Assembly: GCA_039977295.1 (NCBI GenBank)
Contig: JBDWDN010000012.1
Location: 1,178,001 to 1,242,000 of the forward strand
Direction of reading: 5' to 3'
Origin: Hellea sp039977295
GTDB lineage: Bacteria > Pseudomonadota > Alphaproteobacteria > Caulobacterales > Maricaulaceae
Length of the DNA stretch: 64,000 bases
A program made the position numbers and the translations under genes. Of this stretch, positions 59,490 to 64,000 are shown piece by piece. Numbering within the stretch: position 1 is the first letter of the stretch; every line of letters starts with the position of its first letter. The notes beneath the pieces are model-generated. The model ran no database searches. It had not been told where the DNA came from and saw only the letters and a list, made by a program, of their open reading frames with translations.

Positions 59490-59520
59490 AAAAAAAGCGC
59501 CTCTCTATCGAGAAGCGCTC
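59490..59520 (-). terminator. Intrinsic terminator of ftsZ
   Basis: On the minus strand AGCGCTTCTC pairs with GAGAGGCGCT (a stem with one mismatch) around a short GATA-type loop, followed by TTTTTTT, about 24 bp after the ftsZ stop. Confidence 0.8.
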
Positions 59521-59543
59521 TTTCAACTGGAGGTGTGTTTGAT

Positions 59544-60968
59544 TTAGCGGTTTTGACGGCGCAAGAAGCTTGGAATTTCAAGCTCATCATCCATATTGTC
59601 GCTAAACAAATCACCGCTTGGCTGCGGCACTTGGCGCTGAACCATTGGCGCTGCGGCAGGCTTTTGTTTTTTCAAACCAAAAAATCCGAATGGCTTTTTA
59701 ACAACATTTTGCGGTTGAGCTTGCGGCGCAAGCGCAGGCTGCGGGGCATATTGCTGTTGCGGCGCTGCTTGAGGTGCAGGAACTTGCGGCGGATATGGTT
59801 TTGGCGCGACATAAGCGGGAGCTTGTTGTTGCACAGGCGCTGGCGCTACGGGCTGCGGCGCTGGTTGTGCGGCAGGTTGCGGCGCGTAAGCCGCCGGCGC
59901 TTCATACTCGTCTTCAATGGCGAATTCGTCTTCTTCATATTCTGGCTCTGCGGCAACCTCTTCCACATAACGTGTACGTTGCGGCTTAGCTTCCATAACA
60001 TATTCGGTATCGACGCCTGTTGCGACGACTGACACGCGCACAATACCGTCAAGGTCGTCATCAAGCGCTGAACCGACAATAATATTGGCATTTTCGTCAA
60101 CTTGGCCGCGAATAAGGCTCGCCGCTTCATCAACTTCGTAAAGTGTCAGGTCACGTCCGCCAGTAATATTGATCAACACGCCTTTAGCGCCTTTAAGCGA
60201 AACATCATCAAGCAGAGGGTTATTGATAGCAGCTTCGGCCGCTTCGATTGCGCGGCGCTCACCTGTCGCTTCGCCCGTGCCCATCATCGCTTTGCCCATT
60301 TCGTCCATCACTGTGCGAACATCGTTAAAGTCAAGATTGATAAGGCCAGGAACAACCATAAGGTCCGTTACGCCGCGAACGCCGCTATGCAGAACTTCGT
60401 CAGCCATAGCAAAAGCATCAGACATTGTTGTCTGCTCAGTTGCGACGCGGAATAGATTTTGGTTCGGAATAGTAATCATCGTATCGACAGAACCGTAGAG
60501 ATTTTCAATTCCGTCTTCGGCAAGCTTCATGCGGCGAGAGCCTTCAAATTGAAACGGCTTCGTCACGATACCGACTGTTAGGATACCGCGTTCGCGTGCC
60601 GCGCGGGCAATAACAGGCGCGGCGCCTGTGCCTGTGCCGCCGCCCATACCAGCGGCAACAAATAGCATATGCGCGCCGTCTAGATGCTCAAGAATTTCAT
60701 CAAGGCTTTCTTCTGCGGATTGTTCGCCTATTTCAGGACGCATGCCAGCCCCAAGACCTTGTGTAATTCCGCCGCCAAGTTGAACCTTGCGATCTGCGCG
60801 TGACAAAGCCAAGGCTTGCGCGTCTGTATTGGCCACAACAAATTCAACACCGTCTAGACCAGCAGCGATCATATTGTTCACAGCATTCCCGCCTGCGCCA
60901 CCGACGCCGATGACGACGATACGAGGCTTAAGTTCGACGGCTTTGGGTAAGGATAATGAAATTGGCAT
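59544..60968 (-). CDS. ftsZ: Cell division protein FtsZ
   Basis: FtsZ is the tubulin-like GTPase of the division ring. The 474-residue protein has 'VIGVGGAGGNAVNNMI', the GTP-binding 'GGGTGTGAAPVIA' and the T7-type 'GLINLDFNDVRTVM'. After about residue 320 comes a long Ala/Pro/Gln linker (roughly 320-455), and the C-terminal binding peptide ends 'LEIPSFLRRQNR'. The linker length fits Caulobacter-like FtsZ. A perfect CtrA box lies upstream. Confidence 0.97.
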   Translation of the reverse strand: MPISLSLPKAVELKPRIVVIGVGGAGGNAVNNMIAAGLDGVEFVVANTDAQALALSRADRKVQLGGGITQGLGAGMRPEIGEQSAEESLDEILEHLDGAHMLFVAAGMGGGTGTGAAPVIARAARERGILTVGIVTKPFQFEGSRRMKLAEDGIENLYGSVDTMITIPNQNLFRVATEQTTMSDAFAMADEVLHSGVRGVTDLMVVPGLINLDFNDVRTVMDEMGKAMMGTGEATGERRAIEAAEAAINNPLLDDVSLKGAKGVLINITGGRDLTLYEVDEAASLIRGQVDENANIIVGSALDDDLDGIVRVSVVATGVDTEYVMEAKPQRTRYVEEVAAEPEYEEDEFAIEDEYEAPAAYAPQPAAQPAPQPVAPAPVQQQAPAYVAPKPYPPQVPAPQAAPQQQYAPQPALAPQAQPQNVVKKPFGFFGLKKQKPAAAPMVQRQVPQPSGDLFSDNMDDELEIPSFLRRQNR

Positions 60969-61023
60969 AATAGTCCCGCGAATTATGGTAAGTGATTAGT
61001 TAACTCAACGTCGCTGAAAACTC

Positions 61024-61039
61024 TTAAACATAGATTAAC
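61024..61039. promoter_or_regulatory. CtrA binding site upstream of ftsZ
   Basis: TTAA-ACATAGA-TTAAC is a perfect match to the Caulobacter CtrA consensus TTAA-N7-TTAAC, 56-71 bp upstream of the ftsZ ATG. An adjacent overlapping TTAA-N6-TTAA extends to 61048. In Caulobacter CtrA represses ftsZ in the swarmer cell. Confidence 0.65.
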
Positions 61040-61081
61040 CAAAGTTAAAAACCGCAAGGTTTATCTGTATTTTCTGTGTTT

Positions 61082-62353
61082 TTAGAAGTTTTCTTTCAGC
61101 CATTGCAAAGAGCGGCCAAGCGTATTGCCTGTATAGCGTTTTTTACGATATCGCTGTCCCGACAAATCCGGCGGGCCTGAAATCGCTTCGCCGGATTCAA
61201 CGAAGGCATGCTTTAGCAATCCCGTCGCCACGGCAAAGTCCGGGCCTGACATCGCTTCGCGCATGCCAAGAATTCCATGCGGACGGCCAATCCGAACGCG
61301 TTTGTTAAAAACATATTCAGCGAGTTCACGTACGCCGTTAAGCTGGCACCCTCCGCCCGTCAGCACAATCCGGCGGCCCGAATAACTCTCCAGACCGGAT
61401 TCAGCTATGCGGTCACGTAGAAGCTCAAATGTCTCTTCGATGCGTGATCGAATAATCGACGTTAACAGGTCACGCGGATGATGATGCAATTCTTCCTGCG
61501 CGCCCATAGGCGGACACGGCACCATAACCTGACTGTCATCAGACCCATGCAGTGCAGACCCATAAATCGTCTTGATGCGTTCGGCTGCCTCGGTGGGCGT
61601 TGTAAGGCCGCGCGCGACATCACTGGTCACATTGATACCGCCCACTGAAAGTGCGTCCACATGAACCATGGTATTGTCGCGGAAAACAGCCGCAGTGGTA
61701 ATCCCGCCGCCCATATCAATGACGGTCACGCCAAGATCACGCTCATCATCGGTCAAAACGCCCAGACCTGCAGCATAAGGAGACACCGTGACAGAGCTAA
61801 TGTGAAGGTGGCAGCGCTCGATACAATGCGCCAAATTTCTAAGAGGACCGACGCCTGCTAAGACGAAATGCATATCCACGCCAAGGCGTTTTCCAAACAT
61901 ACCGCGCGGGTCGCGAATACCGCGCTCATCATCAACCGACCAGTTAAGCGGGATAGCGTGAAGGATAGCATCTTCGGGCTGAGCGAGTTCTGCCAGTGAG
62001 GAATTTAACACACGCTTTAAGTCCCGATCGGCAACCTCACCGCTGGCAAATTCTGTCTGGACATTCATATGTTGGGAACGCAGCGACCGCAGCGCAACAT
62101 TTACGCAGACAGATTGAACAGTAACGCCCGCGGCGCGTTCGGCCTTTTCGACGGCGGTGCGAATACCGGCTTCAGCAGCCTCCATATCGACAACGGCGCC
62201 GCCTTTGAGGCCCGCGCTAACGCCAAAGCCTGACCCAATCAATTTGACGCCAAAGCTCGGCTCTCTTTGGCCAATCAGGCAGACAACTTTGCTGGATCCG
62301 ATATCCAAAACAGCAATTGTTTCAGCTTTTTTATTGACGGTGCCCCTAAACAT
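61082..62353 (-). CDS. ftsA: Cell division protein FtsA
   Basis: FtsA is the actin-like protein that ties FtsZ to the membrane. The 423-residue protein has 'VLDIGSSKVVCLIGQ' (phosphate 1), the SHS2/1C insertion (about 90-175), 'TVIDMGGGITTAAVF' (phosphate 2) and 'IVLTGGGCQLNGV' (adenosine). The C-terminal 'NTLGRSLQWLKENF' is the expected amphipathic membrane helix. Between ftsQ (5 bp spacing) and ftsZ. Confidence 0.96.
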   Translation of the reverse strand: MFRGTVNKKAETIAVLDIGSSKVVCLIGQREPSFGVKLIGSGFGVSAGLKGGAVVDMEAAEAGIRTAVEKAERAAGVTVQSVCVNVALRSLRSQHMNVQTEFASGEVADRDLKRVLNSSLAELAQPEDAILHAIPLNWSVDDERGIRDPRGMFGKRLGVDMHFVLAGVGPLRNLAHCIERCHLHISSVTVSPYAAGLGVLTDDERDLGVTVIDMGGGITTAAVFRDNTMVHVDALSVGGINVTSDVARGLTTPTEAAERIKTIYGSALHGSDDSQVMVPCPPMGAQEELHHHPRDLLTSIIRSRIEETFELLRDRIAESGLESYSGRRIVLTGGGCQLNGVRELAEYVFNKRVRIGRPHGILGMREAMSGPDFAVATGLLKHAFVESGEAISGPPDLSGQRYRKKRYTGNTLGRSLQWLKENF

Positions 62354-62358
62354 TACAG

Positions 62359-63234
62359 CTAAGCATGCTCTGGAGATGATGGCGACAAGGTTAGCCTGCC
62401 CGGCAAGCGCATATCAATCGTTTCGATTTTTCGGTCTAACAGACGCGTTTGAGCTTGCATATCTTGCAGATTCCGTAAGGCTTTGCGCATGTCTTTCTCA
62501 GGGAGCATCACGCGGACAGCCCCTTCATCCAGCACCATGTCCCAGCGGCGCCCGCTGACATTCACAAAACTCTCGACACGGCTTGCGATCTGCGGAAACT
62601 CGCCCATCATTTGACGCATATCAGCCGCTTGCTCACCTGCGCTCTCGCCGACAAATAGGGTGAGCTGCGTAAACTGAGCGGCATTCGCATCCGTTATCGC
62701 TGCGCCCTTTACATCCACGACCTTGACGTCGCCCTGATGTTGCCACAGCGCATAGGGCTGGCGCTCGATAATTTGCACGACAATACGATCAGGCCAAAGG
62801 CGGCGCACGACAGCACGGTCAACCCATGACAGGCTTTCAACGCGGGCTTGCGCGCCCTCCATATCAATGCCGAAAAGATAGTCGCCCGAATAAACACCTA
62901 AGGCGCGGCGAACATCTTCTTCGCGAAGGCGGCCCTCACCCATCACATCTATACGATCAATAACGAACCCCATGGACATAAGGCGGCTTCGTTTAAAGTT
63001 ATCCCCTGCTTGCATCACATTGGGCAAAAACCCGCCAAGCCAAATACCGAGAAAAACGATAAAAAGCAGCGTGCCGACAATTGACGCCACTAAGCGCATA
63101 AAACCTTTACGTGTATGGCTGGCCGAGCGCATTTGAGCAGAGGCCCAATTTCGGGCTCCGCGCAGTCCAGGTTTTAAAGGGCTCACGCGATGTGAACCTT
63201 GTGGGATAGAATTACGTTTTCCTACCGCGGCCAT
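62359..63234 (-). CDS. ftsQ: Cell division protein FtsQ
   Basis: FtsQ is a single-pass divisome protein with a periplasmic POTRA domain. The 291-residue product has a basic cytoplasmic N-terminus (1-45), one membrane helix ('LVASIVGTLLFIVFLGIWL'), POTRA features ('IDRIDVMGEGRLREEDVRRAL') and the FtsQ domain with 'LSWVDRAVVRRLWPDRIVVQIIERQPYALW'. Its start overlaps the ddl stop by 13 bp. Length is typical of alphaproteobacteria. Confidence 0.95.
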   Translation of the reverse strand: MAAVGKRNSIPQGSHRVSPLKPGLRGARNWASAQMRSASHTRKGFMRLVASIVGTLLFIVFLGIWLGGFLPNVMQAGDNFKRSRLMSMGFVIDRIDVMGEGRLREEDVRRALGVYSGDYLFGIDMEGAQARVESLSWVDRAVVRRLWPDRIVVQIIERQPYALWQHQGDVKVVDVKGAAITDANAAQFTQLTLFVGESAGEQAADMRQMMGEFPQIASRVESFVNVSGRRWDMVLDEGAVRVMLPEKDMRKALRNLQDMQAQTRLLDRKIETIDMRLPGRLTLSPSSPEHA

Positions 63235-64000
63235 GAAGCATCCTCAACAATCCAGCGACAAAGCTGTCCAAAAGTCATTCCGTCATAGGCGGCCTGTTCA
63301 GGCGCAAGCGATGTCGGAGTCATTCCGGGTTGAGTATTGAGTTCAAGCATTACGATTTTGTTTACAATATCTGTTAAATCCTCATTAATATCATTAAATC
63401 TGAAATCTGAGCGCGAAATACCGCGGCAGCCCAGCGCCTGATGCGCCAAAGACGCCCACGTCAGGCATAAATCTGTGATGTCGTTGCTAATTTCAGCAGG
63501 CACGACATGGCGAGACCCGCCATCAGCATATTTGGCTTCGTAATCATACCATTCCGTATTGGGGATGATTTCCGTCACGGCCAGTGCTTTGCCGTCCATC
63601 ACAGCGACCGTCAGTTCACGGCCTGGGATGAATTTCTCAACTAAGACGAGGTCGCCCATTGCTTCATTTTCCGCCATAGCCGCAGCCGGCGCGTCGCCGT
63701 CTCGGACGATGTAAATACTATGGCTGGAGCCTTGGCCATTAGGTTTTACAACATAAGGCGGTTCCATTGGATGTTCCGTGGCCGCAGAAACACGGGGGAC
63801 TAAGTAACCTTCTGGAACAGTGATGCCGACATCACGCAATACCGCTTTAGAGCGGTGCTTATCCATGGCAAGCGCAGAGGCCATAACCCCGCTATGGGTA
63901 TAAGGCGCGCCAAATAAGTCGAGAACGCCCTGAACCCGCCCATCCTCTCCCCAATCGCCATGCAGAGCATTGAAAACAATATCAGGGTCCGCCGCGTGGA
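63222..64000 (-). CDS. ddl: D-alanine-D-alanine ligase (N-terminus beyond window)
   Basis: An ATP-grasp ligase making the D-Ala-D-Ala dipeptide of peptidoglycan. The frame is open to the window end, so about 40 residues before the ATG at 63884 are present ('IVFNALHGDWGEDGRVQG', 'YTHSGVMASALAMDKHRSK') and the true start lies outside. Further motifs are 'PYVVKPNGQGSSHSI', 'LVEKFIPGRELTVAV' and 'MLELNTQPGMTPTSLAP'. First of the ddl-ftsQ-ftsA-ftsZ run. The ATG at 63884 is internal, not a start. Confidence 0.95.
   Translation of the reverse strand, partial: HAADPDIVFNALHGDWGEDGRVQGVLDLFGAPYTHSGVMASALAMDKHRSKAVLRDVGITVPEGYLVPRVSAATEHPMEPPYVVKPNGQGSSHSIYIVRDGDAPAAAMAENEAMGDLVLVEKFIPGRELTVAVMDGKALAVTEIIPNTEWYDYEAKYADGGSRHVVPAEISNDITDLCLTWASLAHQALGCRGISRSDFRFNDINEDLTDIVNKIVMLELNTQPGMTPTSLAPEQAAYDGMTFGQLCRWIVEDASWPR

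Noticed and set aside
59390..59614. Longer lpxC starting at 59614
   Set aside because: It would overlap the ftsZ 3' end and its terminator; the added residues do not resemble LpxC.

Overview
The window is a single, densely coded stretch of an alphaproteobacterial chromosome. The strongest placement is the Caulobacterales/Maricaulales/Hyphomonadaceae side of the class. This rests on the divK-pleD pair, the ddl-ftsQ-ftsA-ftsZ-lpxC-bamD-recN-ligA order, the zwf-pgl-edd-glk cluster with a LacI regulator, a perfect CtrA-type site (TTAA-N7-TTAAC) upstream of ftsZ, and an alphaproteobacterial LexA direct repeat (GAAC-N7-GAAC) upstream of dinB. Base composition looks close to 50% GC by eye. I saw no rRNA, tRNA, CRISPR array, insertion sequence or prophage.

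Layout. 1-953 holds the 5' part of an exported DUF4139 protein. 1-3.6 kb carries rplY, pth and ychF. 3.7-6.8 kb is an accessory stretch with an exported unknown, a secreted P-domain/DUF11 protein and a small membrane protein. 6.7-11.4 kb (minus strand) carries apt, a GST, the CCA-adding enzyme, a Tat-type lipoprotein deacetylase, a CoA-type Nudix hydrolase and a DUF1285 protein. 11.4-18.2 kb is a MoxR / DUF58 / BatA-DUF4159 / large membrane protein operon, followed by three exported small proteins (EF-hand, 11-residue-repeat lipoprotein, unknown). 20-26.5 kb carries queE-queC, recQ, an MsbA-like ABC exporter and a SOUL protein. 26.6-32.7 kb is the Entner-Doudoroff operon zwf-pgl-edd-glk with its LacI regulator and two matching operators. 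33.4-35.9 kb is a trimeric autotransporter with an internal duplication. 36-46.8 kb carries ruvX, pyrB, a pseudo-dihydroorotase gene, plsY, dprA, topA, rnr, a Nudix gene and rpmG. 46.8-50.1 kb is pleD, divK and dinB. 50.1-53.6 kb is a small accessory block with a decayed gene copy. 53.8-64 kb is ligA, recN, bamD, lpxC and the division genes ftsZ, ftsA, ftsQ and ddl (cut by the window end).

The most unusual object is at 36.5-37.7 kb. An apparently complete aspartate carbamoyltransferase carries an extra N-terminal helix-turn-helix domain, fused in frame with no in-frame ATG, GTG or TTG between the domains. An 8-bp inverted repeat lies in the predicted promoter spacer immediately before the start codon, and that start looks leaderless. 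Together these suggest a pyrimidine enzyme that represses its own operon (inference). The next gene encodes a dihydroorotase-like protein lacking its metal ligands, expected to be a structural partner of the ATCase. Other points worth checking are the Entner-Doudoroff operator pair, a Shine-Dalgarno-sequestering hairpin before the 11-mer-repeat lipoprotein, a 25-codon membrane peptide gene, and a protease gene whose decayed copy sits on the far side of a transporter gene.
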